From Whalleya microplaca (lineage: Eukaryota > Ascomycota > Sordariomycetes > Xylariales > Xylariaceae), in contig MU385767.1 in assembly GCA_022497155.1 (NCBI GenBank), positions 186,001 through 250,000 of the forward strand: DNA of 64,000 bases, read 5' to 3'. The notes beneath the pieces are model-generated. The model was not told where the DNA came from. It ran no database searches and saw nothing but the letters and a program-made list of their open reading frames with translations. Positions 49,795 through 60,774 of the stretch are shown in pieces. Position 1 is the first letter of the stretch. Each line of letters begins with the position of its first letter. A program made the position numbers and the translations under genes.

Positions 49795-51541
49795 TATGTT
49801 GATGGTTGTGTAAAGAGATGATTCAGAAGAGTACGAGGGGGAAAGACAATGTGAATTCGAAGAAAATAGTAGGTAAGGCTCTAGCACTTTAAGAGGTTTC
49901 TTTAACAGCGGGGGTGGCGCGGCCTACATGATCATAAATGTTGCCTGCTTCATGTTGCCAGTGGTAGGCTGTCACAAAAATGCCTCACGTTTCTGCCTAT
50001 TTTCGGTGAGGAGGCTTTTAAGAACGCAAGCTCCAATTACAAAATCACAAAAGCCACGAATTACCACGACACGTTGTGTCTCCTGACATTATCATCGCTA
50101 GCCACGTCTAGATTTCCCGAGGTCCTAGAGAAGTATTTCGCTTCAATGAGAAGGCGTCAAGTCGGTACGATCTACCTTAACACTTTCCCACACCTAGCCA
50201 AAACTAATACTTTTACCCTACAGCCCTAATTTAATCGTTCAGTCTGATTAGATGAATGCCAGTCAGTGATGTGTAGGGCTGAAGTGATAAAATACAACCC
50301 GTTGGTAGTTATAAAGTCTCGATATAGTTGCAATTAGAATCCTTGGGGGGTGTTGCTATGGTACTTACAGCATTTGGGTTGCCCGACATCCTATATGTTA
50401 CCACATACGTAGTTTTGAGACATTGGAACGCCACCGGATAGTTGTCGTCGCATATACCATTAACCATCTAAGGCAGAAATTACATCCAATCATATATGTC
50501 GGAATAGTTGCGGCTAGTAATCAAGGTGGCTGGTATATGCCTCACATCCTGTGGCTGTATATAGTAAGGTTTTCCATCCTAAGGAATCTAGTGATGACAC
50601 TTCCAGAATAATAACTATCATGACACTCATACTCTGCATATGTTTCAACGATATAGACACCCTGCAACATATATCAACACCCAACAACAACAAAAGTGGG
50701 CAGCATAAGGTGGCTAATAACCGACTAATAAATAGGTAATACGAAAGGTTCTTACGATGTGTGGCTTATATAGTGGCTTATTTAACTAAGGATAGCCTTC
50801 ATACAGTATCTAACACTAAAGACAGGCAGAGGGCTCAGCCGATAATAAGTCATGGTTTCATAGTTTCGACTACCCTCTATAAGCTTGTACCCTTCTTTCC
50901 GATGGGTGTTATCTAGAGGTCTGCGTTGTTTCAAAGGCTACATTTCTAGATCGACTTGAGACATCAGTACTGGATCCCATGACTCAACGAGGCTTAATGC
51001 AAGGGATAGTTACAAAATCATATGACAGAATTGTGGTGGGTTGAGAATAAGAGGTGATATATTCCTCTGGTATGTATCTTGGTCTTCTTGGTACCCTACT
51101 TAGCATCATCACAAAGATAATGTCACAGAGTATATAAGGCGCTATTATCTGATCGGTAATAGCGGTATCGCTTTTGCCACAAATAACTATGTTCATGCAA
51201 TACCATGTTCCCCAGGAATTAATTTCCCAACCTTACACTAAGTCATGACCCATTCAAAGGTTGAAATAAAGAGAAAGCGGAGAGCAAGAGACATCGCACT
51301 AGGAACAGGGTTTAGAAATAGGTTGCTTATGACTTACCCTTTTACATTTTATTTCTGTCAAGTTGAGCATGTATCTCGCACAAAGCATATGTAAAGACTG
51401 GTTTTAATTAATAATAAGACAGTATATGTCTCGATTTATGTTACTGTCTAGCACTATGTAGAACTCCTTACCTTACCCAGCATAATAAAGCACTAAAACA
51501 ACCAAGAGCAAAAATCCAAAGTCCAGAGCTAACTGCCACCA
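49795..51541. other. Intergenic region
   Basis: 1.75 kb with no supported gene. Mixed to AT-rich sequence; nothing recognised. Confidence 0.5.
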
Positions 51542-51754
51542 TCAAGCTATGCCATACCCAAGGCTATCGGGTATTTCTCGAGGCCGCTCGTAGCGAGCCG
51601 GGCGCTGCTTGTAGTGAGCCGGGCGCTGCTTGTATTTCACAGCGCCAGATCGTGAAAGACCAGAAGTCGGCGGATGCGTGCTACGACGAGGTGGCTCCTG
51701 GGGTTCATCCTGCACAGGACTTCGCATGCAGCAAAGTGAAGCGAAAAAGCCCAT
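51542..51754 (-). CDS. Small putatively N-myristoylated protein, 70 aa
   Basis: Single exon beginning MGFFASLCC, a fit to the N-myristoylation signal (Gly2, Ser6) with two adjacent cysteines that could be palmitoylated, implying membrane attachment. The rest is hydrophilic and Pro/Arg-rich, with a near-duplicated KYKQRPAHYKQRPARYERP repeat (unit YKQRPAR-like). No enzyme domain is possible at this length. The lipidation signal is a sequence match, not evidence of modification. It lies alone between two long non-coding stretches. Confidence 0.45.
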   Translation of the reverse strand: MGFFASLCCMRSPVQDEPQEPPRRSTHPPTSGLSRSGAVKYKQRPAHYKQRPARYERPREIPDSLGYGIA

Positions 51755-53703
51755 ATCGGCTGTGTTGTGTTGTGTTTCTGTGGTTTTGGTGATAGATTTG
51801 AATGTTGATTTGCCTGTGTTCTTTGTTAGAGCTTGTCAAGGTCTTATCAAAGGACTTGTTGGTGGAGAGAAATGAATAAGGCGATGAACGGGTGGAGCTA
51901 TTCTTTTAAAGAATATTGTACAAGTGTTGACGTGGGCATTGTTCTCGGACGTGACGCTTCTACAAGAACAATGCGGCTGATAGAGACCTACCAGGGTTGT
52001 TTGGGGCTGGAGCAATTGTTTATACTAGACATGTTTCGCATATCCTGTTTCGTCTAGAGGCAATATGTTTCCGAATGAAATGCAAGACACGTTAACTAGT
52101 GAGGCAAAAGCAAGCCCAGAGGAGAGCTGCTCGGTTTCACAATACTTTCCTACGTGGTATGTGTTAAAGACTCATCAAAACCGAGATGTGACGCAGATAT
52201 CTGGCCAGGTTTCACGGAAATGTATACATGAGCTATACTTCTACAGAACTTTGATTTCTGAACCCCCCTTAAGGTTTGAATTTGGCTATCTTGCAAGCTT
52301 TAACTGGCCGGATCTTAATGCACACGTAGCATTGAATAAACCCGTCTTACTGGACACTATTGCGGTGCAACTCTATGTCCGTGCCTTAGCGTGATGAAGG
52401 GGGGGGATATGAGCGATACACAAGGAGCTCGATCTTAGCAATTCAAAGCTGGGAACTCTAGGACAGCGCGTGAGATATTTCAGAAAAGAAATACCATATT
52501 TCAAGAGCCTAAAAGGTATCAGAAACAAATACCGCTCGGGTATCATGAAACACGATAGACGAAAGGAGAGTTGCTCTTAGAGGTCTAAGGAAGGAACCAA
52601 GAGGATGCCGAGATCGAGTTAGATGCCTGCCAATTCTACCAGGTGTAGGTTTCTTACTGACTCCTTATCATCATAAAATATTCAACAGACGCAGAGCAGA
52701 CAGAGGAGACAGGCGGTGGACGAAGCCGTCCATGAATATCTAGTACGCCGACACTAGGGCAAGCCTCGTACATTATGTCGCCCATGTGTCTAATACCGAT
52801 AGTCTACGCGCGTTATTGCCACGTTATCTCGAATAAATATGCACCTCGAATGATAGGGGTTTCAGTACTAGGTAATTGTTGAACGATGCTACCTAGAACC
52901 GCTTGCTAGGGTCCCATTCGCACTGCTAACTCACGTTTCAATGGCCCTTGATATTCTTCTTACTGAGCAAACGTTGCGAGCACAGGATATCTTTGGCCGC
53001 AAAAGAGGTCACTACTTTGCCATTGGCTGTTGAATACCTTGGTGCGAAGTCATGCCATCTGTCGTCGATGTTCTATATAGTGCAGTCTAGAGCACAGTTA
53101 TAGCGAGTTGGTAGCAGTGTATCGAGGAATTTCGCTTCTGCTTTAACATGAAAAGTCAGGTTGGTATCCTATATGGTGGGCAAGTTGTCATTTGCCTAGC
53201 TACTAGAGGTGGTCCAGTGCTAATCTCTCCTCACTTGTAAGGGCATCCTCGACCATTTTAGGTTGAAGACTTTGGTTAGAAACGTAGCGACGCCATGATA
53301 ATTTGTGGGGCGATCAAATAGGGGTAGAATATATATATATATATAGCAGATAACAAAATAGGGGCTTCTTTCGTCCTTTTCCAGTGTTCATTCGTGAAGT
53401 GCCAACTCTTCTAGATTTCCATGGGATACATACACGAAGCGGTTAATGGCAACAGCAACTAGTCCCGTACTACATTTCTAGGTCTCTATACTCATACGAC
53501 ACATAAACCCAGACATCGCAGTGATCGTGTTCATTTCGTTCATTAGGTATCTCACTCTATACACGTCTAGAAGCCTCCCGAACCGTCTCTCTACTTACCC
53601 TAACCCGTACCATCCTACGCCCGACCGTTCATTTTAACCGCAGCACCATTCCTTCCTATCAATCACTCACACAAACCCAAACACATACCCCCGCAAACAA
53701 CAT
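51755..53703. other. Intergenic region
   Basis: Nearly 2 kb without a convincing gene. An ATG-started open frame of 109 codons at 52065-52394 has no recognisable feature. A TA dinucleotide run lies at about 53331-53345. The end is the 3' region of the phosphoglycerate mutase gene. Confidence 0.5.
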
Positions 53704-55535
53704 CTACTGAACGACAAGCAGACTCCGCCCCGTCATCTCCGCCGGCACCGGCAGCCCCATAGCCGCGAGCACGGTCGGCGCGACGTCGCCGAGCACGCCC
53801 TCGTCCCCCTTCCGCAGCGACCAGCCCGGCGGCGCGTTGTCCATGATCAGCGGCACCTTGTTGGTGGTGTGGCTGGTCTTGGGCTTGCCGTCGGGGAACT
53901 TCATCTCCTCGGCGTTGCCGTGGTCGGCGGTGATGAACAGCACGTACCCCTGCTTTCGGCACGCCTCGCGGATGGTCCCGATGGCGGCGTCCGTGGCCTC
54001 GACGCCGCGGATCGCGGCTTCGTAGACGCCCGTGTGGCCCACCATGTCGGGCGGCGCGAAGTTGTTCATGACGAAGGGGAAGCGCTGTTCCCCCAACCGC
54101 TTGGCGACCTGGGCCGCGACGCCGGCGGCGCTCATCTCGGGCGCCTTGTCGTAGGTCGCGACGCTCTTGTTGGAGGGGACCAGGTCCTGCGACTCGTCGC
54201 GCTCCTCGAGCGCGAACACCTTCTCGACGCCGCCGTTGAAGAAGAAGGTCACGTGCGCGTACTTCTCGGTCTCGGCGACGTGCACCTGGCGCACGCCCTG
54301 CTTGCCGAGCCACTCGGCCAGCACGTTGCCCATGTGCTGCGGCTGGAAGGCGATCTCGAACGGGTAGTCCGTCTTGTACTGCGTCATGGTCACCAGGTTG
54401 ATCTTGGGGTAGGGGAAGTCGGGCTTCGGCGAGCGGTCGACGTCGCCGAGGAGCTGCGTGATCTGCCGCACGCGGTCCGAGCGGTAGTTGAAGAAGAAGA
54501 CCTCGTCGCCGTCGCGGATGCGGCGCTCGGCCCCGCCCACGATGATCGGCTTCAGGAACTCGTCGTTCTCGCCCTTCTCGTACCGCTCCTTCACCGTCTT
54601 GACGGGGTCGGAGCTCTCCTCGCCCTGGCCCAGGATCAGCCCGTTCAGGGCCAGCTCGAGGCGGTCCCATCGCTTGTCGCGGTCCATGGCGTAGTAGCGG
54701 CCGACTACGGTGGCGATCTCGCCCACGCCGATCTCCTTGGCCGTCTCGAGCAGCTCCTGCATGTAGCCGGCTCCGGACTTGGGGTCGGTGTCACGGCCGT
54801 CGCCGAAGAAGTGGATGAAGACCTTAGGGACGCCGGCGGCCTTGGCGGCCTTGAGAAGGGCATACAGGTGTTCTTGTTTGGAGTGCTAGGTACGCTCCCG
54901 TCAGCAACGTGAATATTGTACATAGTACATAAGGGCAAGGGTAGTGAAGACATACAACACCACCGTGAGAAACAAGGCCGCACAGGTGTAGTCTGCCATT
55001 GCCCTCCTTTGCGCGTTTTAAGACATTCTTGATGACCTCGTTGTTGGGGAGATCGCCTTGCTTGATGGTCTGGTCGATGCGGACGACATCCTGCCAGACG
55101 ACCCTGCCCGCACCGATGTTCAGGTGGCCGACCTCCGAGTTGCCCATCAGACCCTCGGGCAGACCGACGGCGAGCGAGGAGGCTTCCAGCTCGGTGTAGC
55201 CGGTGGCGCTCTGGGACAATTCGTCCATGACAGGGGTCTTGGCGGCGGCGATGGCATCGCCATTCTTGGGCGAGTCGGCGGACGCAATGCCCCAGCCGTC
55301 AATCACGACTATACGTCCGAAGAAACGAGAAAATTAGTCAACCGATCTTGAGGTATATTTATTTTCGAGCTATATTGGGGCATGTTCCCGGCAACCACGA
55401 CGGAATTGAGGGTGTCTCGACACGCAACGACGACGACGACGACGACGACGACAAGGAGGGGGAGGAGGGGGAGGAGGGGTTGGAGGGGCAATGAAAAGAC
55501 GTACTCAGACAGGCCTTGTGTGATGGCGTAGTCAT
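53704..55535 (-). CDS. 2,3-bisphosphoglycerate-independent phosphoglycerate mutase
   Basis: Glycolytic and gluconeogenic enzyme interconverting 3- and 2-phosphoglycerate through a phosphoserine intermediate with Mn ions; alkaline phosphatase superfamily. Three exons: 55535-55505, 55308-54956 and 54885-53704 (521 aa). Intron 1 (196 nt) carries a CGA microsatellite; intron 2 is 70 nt. The first exon encodes only MTTPSHKACL plus one base. Catalytic features: D14 in IVIDGWG, nucleophile S68 in GLMGNSEVGH, FFGDGRDTDP, and the metal-binding ADHGNAEE near the C-terminus. Length matches the family. The last exon is very GC-rich with strong C/G third positions, as expected for a highly expressed gene, which explains long shadow frames on both strands. 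Confidence 0.95.
55426..55452. repeat. CGA microsatellite in intron 1 of phosphoglycerate mutase
   Basis: About nine ACG/CGA units followed by GGAGGAGGGG purine-rich sequence, all within the first intron. Confidence 0.85.
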
Positions 55536-56363
55536 GTTGGCGGGATCGATGTGTATTTTCTATTTCTCTCTATTCTATAAGAGAAACTGGAAAAAGAATG
55601 ATTCTTATTTTTAGGTTGTCTAGGAAGGGAAATGCGTTCTTTAATAAGAAAGCTGCGTGATTTTTATTTTTTATTTTCTTGAGATGAATAGCAATTGGCT
55701 CCGGTCTGAAGATTGTGTTGAGATGTTTCGACTGATGGTGGGCTGCTTTGGTGGGGGTTCCGTGCGGTCGAATAGTCGGCGAGTCGGCCCAACCTTGGTG
55801 TTATTACACGCAAACGTACGGAAGACCAGCAGAATCGAATGTTTACACAGCATTTACACAGCAAAACTCGGAAATTTTATGAGAATTTATATATATATAG
55901 CATGATTATTATATCTAGTGTAGTGGAGATGTCTGAGAACTTATAAAACATACCTTTTATCTATAACAAGGGCTTGAAACATCGTACACCGGATTTCCAA
56001 TATGCTTGTCTTGAGAGGTCCCTTTTTTTCGAGGTGTCGAGCTAGATTACCGATTTTGATGGTATGACGTTAGTGCACCCATATCGCAGATCGGAGGTCA
56101 GAGCTCTATGCTCCGAGGTGTAACCTCAGCCCATTCACCTCAACGAATCAGGTCAACTGGATTCCATATGGAAGGACCTCCATTTCCTCACCTTTATCCG
56201 TACATTTCTCCCATTCTATCAGAGGCATGAAGGTTGACTTCTACATAAGCTACCTGTGACTTCAACCTCACACAGGCTCAGGCCGTCCCCCATCTCTATC
56301 CGCAACCTCTCGCTCCATACCATCACCACATCAGCTTCGATCCGACTCAGCTCACCTCTCACA
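55536..56363. promoter_or_regulatory. Divergent promoter region of phosphoglycerate mutase and MED9
   Basis: 828 bp between two divergent start codons. It contains TA-rich runs (about 55889-55900) and no recognised protein coding. The MED9-proximal 150 bp is pyrimidine-rich (TCACCTCTCACA just before the ATG), as in many fungal leaders. Confidence 0.5.
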
Positions 56364-56975
56364 ATGGCAACGCCAACTTCCACTCCTGACCCCGTGCTCG
56401 CGATGCCCACCGGTCTCAACCCCGATACGCTAGACACGCTCACCGAGCTCGCGATCCTGCTAACGCGCCTGCGCACACCAACATCCAGCACGACGAACGC
56501 AGCGACCCCAACCCCAAACCCAACACCGCAACCGCAACCGCAACCGCAACCACAAGCCCCCTCGCAGTCACACCTGCAACCACCGCACACACACGTGCAC
56601 ACGCTGCCCTCGCACCCGCGTCCCACCACCTCCACCTCCCACCACCAGCAGCAGCAGCAGCAGCAGCAGACCTACAACGGCGCGACGACGACGACGAACA
56701 CGGGCGAGCTGTCGCTCAAGGAGATCCCCACCGCCGCCGACGTCCTCAAGCACCGCTTCCAGCGCGCGCGCGTGCTGATCCGCGGACTCCCCGACATGGG
56801 GCGCGGGATCGCGGCGCAGGAGGCCGAGATCGCGGGCCTTGAGGCGAAGCTGGCGCGTCAGCGCGCCGTGCTCGAGGGGTTGAGGGGGGTTGGTGTGAGG
56901 TTTGCCGAGATGGAGGGGGAGGGTGCTGGGTTGGGGGTTGTTGTTGGGGGTGGGGAGAGTATGGTGGTCGAGTGA
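56364..56975 (+). CDS. MED9: Mediator complex subunit 9
   Basis: Subunit of the Mediator middle module, which links transcription factors to RNA polymerase II. Single exon, 203 aa, starting MATPTSTPDPVLAMPTGLNP. The frame is open upstream but the ATG at 56364 has the best context (CACAATGGC). The N-terminal helix (PDTLDTLTELAILLTRLR) and the C-terminal coiled coil (LSLKEIPTAADVLKHRFQRA, then GIAAQEAEIAGLEAKLARQR) fit the fungal Med9 pattern. They are separated by a Thr/Pro/Gln-rich spacer with PQ repeats and a run of eight Gln. The Gly-rich tail after the coiled coil is not conserved. The identification relies on the helix plus coiled-coil pattern and is good but not certain. Confidence 0.75.
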   Translation: MATPTSTPDPVLAMPTGLNPDTLDTLTELAILLTRLRTPTSSTTNAATPTPNPTPQPQPQPQPQAPSQSHLQPPHTHVHTLPSHPRPTTSTSHHQQQQQQQQTYNGATTTTNTGELSLKEIPTAADVLKHRFQRARVLIRGLPDMGRGIAAQEAEIAGLEAKLARQRAVLEGLRGVGVRFAEMEGEGAGLGVVVGGGESMVVE

Positions 56976-57432
56976 GGTGATAAGTGACGGGTGGGTTGAT
57001 GGATGGGGAGGATGACTGGAAAGGTATTAGACACGAATAGTGTTCGTGTGGATTGAGTTGATGGGCGGTGCGAGGTTTCTGGGTTGCTTGGAGCATCTAC
57101 ATATGCGTCGCGGGTTGGCTCTAGGGTTTGCTTCTGGATGGGTGCATAAGGGGAGTTTGAGCGTTCACGATACGATGCGATATGATATCCATAAGCACAG
57201 GTAGCGGCATAGCAAGGCGTATTCGCTACATCAATTTAATAGCACATTACAACTCATCATTCATCCATCATCCATCGTACAAATTACTATACAATGCAGT
57301 ACAGTAGGTGCTCCGAAACGCCGGCTCTCACAACCTAATACCTAGTATCTTGAAAGAAAAAAAGGGGGTAAAATTCAACGCGTGATATACCTACCTACCT
57401 ACCTACCTACGTAACGCACTCATGCCCCAAAT
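56976..57432. other. Intergenic region between convergent genes
   Basis: 3' regions of MED9 (+) and TBCC (-). It contains a CTAC tetranucleotide run at 57388-57410. Confidence 0.55.
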
Positions 57433-58776
57433 TTATACCCCGGGTATGCCCACGGCTCGCAGGATATCGTCCAGATTGACGCTGGTGTTCCCGCAGACCG
57501 TGTTCTGCCAGACGTCCTCGGCGACGCGTTGCTCCTCGGGCAGCACGCTCCAGTTCGGCGACGGCTCGCTCTTGAGCCACTTGAAGTCGTCGACCTGGTC
57601 CCACTGGCTGGGGCCCTCGATCTCGGCCTGGGCTCTCTGTTCCAAACATCCATTAGCAACAACATTCATGACTCGCAATGACCTCTATTCCTTCCTGAGG
57701 AGGAGGACACCGAGAAGACTTACATAAACCTCCGGCAGCGGCGCGAACCGCATCCCCACGCAATCCTCGATGATCGGATGGCTCGCGCAGTACAGATACA
57801 CATCGACGCCCTCGCACTCGTGGATGCGGACCTGTCGCGCCGCCGCCACCACCACGCTATCCGTCAACCCCGTGATGTGCACGGGCCCCGCAACCCGCCC
57901 GGCGACGACGAGGCTCCGCCGGATCCCCTTCAGCGCGAGCCCCGCGAACGGCGCGCCCGCGCCCGCGCTCGTCGGCGCCGTCATGTCCACGATGCACCTT
58001 TCCAAATCCGTCAGGCGGCCCGAGGCCGTGGCCCGCGACGCCGAGGCGGGCAGGATGATGTGCAGGCCCGTCTGGTCGGCGATGGCGATGTTCTTGGCGG
58101 TCGAGAAGCTCGGCTTGCGCACGCCGCTGCCCCCCGGCTGCCGGGAGAGCTCGATGTTGTAGTCCTTGGGGAAGGACGGCAGACTGCTGACGAAGTCGCG
58201 CTTCTCGGCCTCCGGCGTCGGTGTTGTCGTTGATGACGATTCCTCGGCGCCCCCGTCGTTATTGCGGAAGGGGTTGAGGATGCGCGAGTCGGGCGCTGAG
58301 GCCTGGGGCGCGGATGATGATGATGATGATGGTGCTGGTTTTGAGGCTCGGGGCTTGAATTGGAAGCGCGACTTGGGCGCGAACTTGCCCGTTGTCTCGT
58401 TGAATTTCTCGGTCAGGGCCTTGATAGCCTGTTCGTGTGTGTAAGAAGGGAGTCTGCACGTGATGTTCAGTCTGTCTGGAGGGTACGCAGTCGTACCTGA
58501 GAATAGGTCCGCTGGTCATAGGCAGGGATATAGTCCGCTGCGTCCATGGCCTCGTTCGACAGACGAGAGATGCCGGCGAGGACGGTATCTATGGCGTCCT
58601 GCCGCTCTCCGCCGACGGGTGACAAGGTTGCTAAGCCATCGATCTGGTCTTGGATTACTGCGTACGGGTTAGCCTTATAATGTTCTACAAGAGATCATCA
58701 CCACAGTCTACGTAGTCTTCTTACCTGTGATCTGCGCCTGGAAATGGCGGAAGAACTTCTCCTTGGGATCCGACAT
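57433..58776 (-). CDS. Tubulin-folding cofactor C (TBCC)
   Basis: GTPase-activating cofactor in the assembly of alpha/beta-tubulin dimers. Four exons: 58776-58725, 58657-58497, 58428-57724 and 57636-57433 (373 aa); introns 67, 68 and 87 nt. The N-terminus MSDPKEKFFRHFQAQITVIQ is the spectrin-like helical domain. A Ser-rich linker follows (SSSSSSAPQ). The C-terminal C-CAP/TBCC beta-helix contains GLALKGIRRSLVVAGRVAGP, VHITGLTDSVVVAAARQVRI and HECEGVDVYLYCASHPIIED; the Arg of ARQVRIHE corresponds to the catalytic arginine region. Two further in-frame ATGs lie upstream (58848 and 58809); MSDPKEKFF was preferred by family resemblance, but a 24-residue longer form is possible. Confidence 0.9.
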
Positions 58777-60117
58777 CTTTCTACCAGTCAGGTCTTGGCC
58801 GGGACTCATTATGCTGGGTTTGAAGGGGATAAAGATCTGAGTTTCCATATCGAGGACGAGGAGGAGGAGGGGATGTACAAAGATAGATGATAACTTTTGT
58901 AGTTATTTAGGATTAAGAAATACCTTGAGTATTCTCCTTGCCTGGAATAAACTATATCCAAGTACAGGAGAGTAGAGAGAGCAAAGGATGCCAGCTGAAT
59001 GAAGCAAAGCTACCTATACCTATGTATGTAGATATGTTGTTTGTATCCGAGGGTGAAAGGAAAGGGCCGGCAACAAACGATCGAGGAACATGAATACGAC
59101 TAATAAACATGCAGGCCCATGCACAATGACGAGGATCAATACCGAAGGTAGACAGAAGCTGGGGAAGCCGTCGAGGGAGCTGCAGTATGTCGTCGTTTGT
59201 TTTTTTAGGATAATAATTCGAGAGTTGGAGGTCAGGTTAGCAGACAATCGGCACACCATCATATGGAGGGGTGCCATGCTTATCCACTAGTCGCCTGATA
59301 CTGAATAGACTAATCACCTATTCGGTTAGTGGGGTGACCACTGAACTGGGGTACCCCGCCTTGTTCTGACGTCCCGCCTATCTGCTAAAGAAAGTCCCCC
59401 TGATCCGAATCCGGGGAGATGTGACGTAGGTTGTGGCATCCCATGCCGGTCTGGCCGGGTCCCTGTCATTGTTCATCACCAGATCGGGAACTGTATTACA
59501 CGTATTAGATAGTCCTTGTGATGGGATACTTATTTCCACAACATATGACATTGGCCTTTCGGGTAGGTACTGACTCCTGAGAAATTATGATGCCGAGGAC
59601 GCACGAGACTATCCGCTTCTATCCTCTTCCTGACCTACCATCAACAGACTCATATGAACAAACAAGAGCATCCTATTTTCGGCTTCATCATGCCCAAAAG
59701 GAACTCTCTTGTCCAAGGTATCGTCATACCTCCCACGTGGCTCAAATAAATAGCTACACGTGTAGATGGCCTTCATCGCTAACACTTATCTTCGCATGGA
59801 GTATAACAACTACAGTACGATTAAATTTATTAGCGAGTCCACATCAGTATACATGTATTTAAGTAACTAGCACCTGTGAATTGTATCAAAATATCTTGTA
59901 ACTGATTTGAACTTAAGCATCAATATCCCAGCCTTGCTTTGGAAATCAAGCGTAACATTGTATAGGTACATGGATTGAATAGAACTACAAAATTGCGTAA
60001 CGCAGGACCAGTTCGATTCATCTATTAATCAAATGGCATACATCTCATAATGTCTTTTCTCACAGGTAAGTGACGGGAACAGTCTACATGGCATAACTTT
60101 CAATGAGAAAGTCACGC

Positions 60118-60200
60118 TACTAGCAGCAAGGTTGTAATCCACTCCACATGAGGTTCTCGTGGAGTGGAGTGGAGTACAACCTTGACTAGCAGCATGTTTG
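60118..60200. repeat. Imperfect inverted repeat with CCACTCCA/TGGAGTGG arms
   Basis: The left arm reads AGCAGCAAGGTTGTAATCC then ACTCCAC. The right arm is its near reverse complement, containing GTGGAGTGGAGTGGAGTACA and AACCTTGACTAGCAGC. The arms are about 25-30 bp around a short loop (ATGAGGTTCTC), with one extra GGAGT unit in the right arm. Confidence 0.6.
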
Positions 60201-60406
60201 TTGGCTTATGAGGACCTTTGATATCTTTGTAAAAATTACACGTATGACAAATGCCGGTGCCTGCACCAGCTAGTAGAATCTAGCATGAACAAGTTCATGT
60301 TAAAACCCATTAGTTGGTATGTCCTAATTTGGATTATGAACCCCCAAAGGCATCGTAAGTTGGGTTGCGCTTGAACCTGGCAGTTGTGAACTTTCTAAAA
60401 GCTGTC

Positions 60407-60456
60407 GCGGGGATATACCAGGCGTTATTTCTATACCGCAATAATGGCGTCGTTTT
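60407..60456 (+). repeat. Diverged direct repeat, copy 1
   Basis: Matches copy 2 at 60729-60774 at most positions: both read GCGGGRATATAYCAGGCGTTA, then about 8 bp, then ACCGCAATAAYGGCGTC. Many of the differences are C/T or A/G transitions. Confidence 0.6.
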
Positions 60457-60728
60457 ATGATAGTCATGTGATGGTTTGCCTATAAGTTCGCAGTGTTTAA
60501 TCACCAAATTCTGCTAGCATTTATATTAAATAAGTGCCCTATGAGAAACTTTACGGAACGTTCGGGGTTCGCTTCTTGTTTCATAACGATAAGCTTTCTG
60601 CGCATTTAAATTGGGCTAATAGCACACGGCTGTTAGATTAAGGTCTATTTTACTCATTAAGCCAGCCGTAATAGGATTGTCCGGCATAGATGCAAGTCCA
60701 GCCCACTGAGCTAAATCAAAGGGGTGTG

Positions 60729-60774
60729 TGGCGGGAATATATCAGGCGTTACTGCTGCACCGCAATAACGGCGT
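60729..60774 (+). repeat. Diverged direct repeat, copy 2
   Basis: Second copy of the repeat at 60407-60456, about 320 bp downstream. Confidence 0.6.

Noticed and set aside
52065..52394. 109-codon ATG-started frame
   Set aside because: No motif, no splice context and no composition signal; expected by chance in 2 kb of non-coding DNA.
53663..54912. Long overlapping open frames opposite or shifted to the phosphoglycerate mutase gene
   Set aside because: They are GC-rich shadow frames with Arg/Ala/Gly-only composition and no motif. The minus-strand frame ending at 53704 carries the full catalytic signature.
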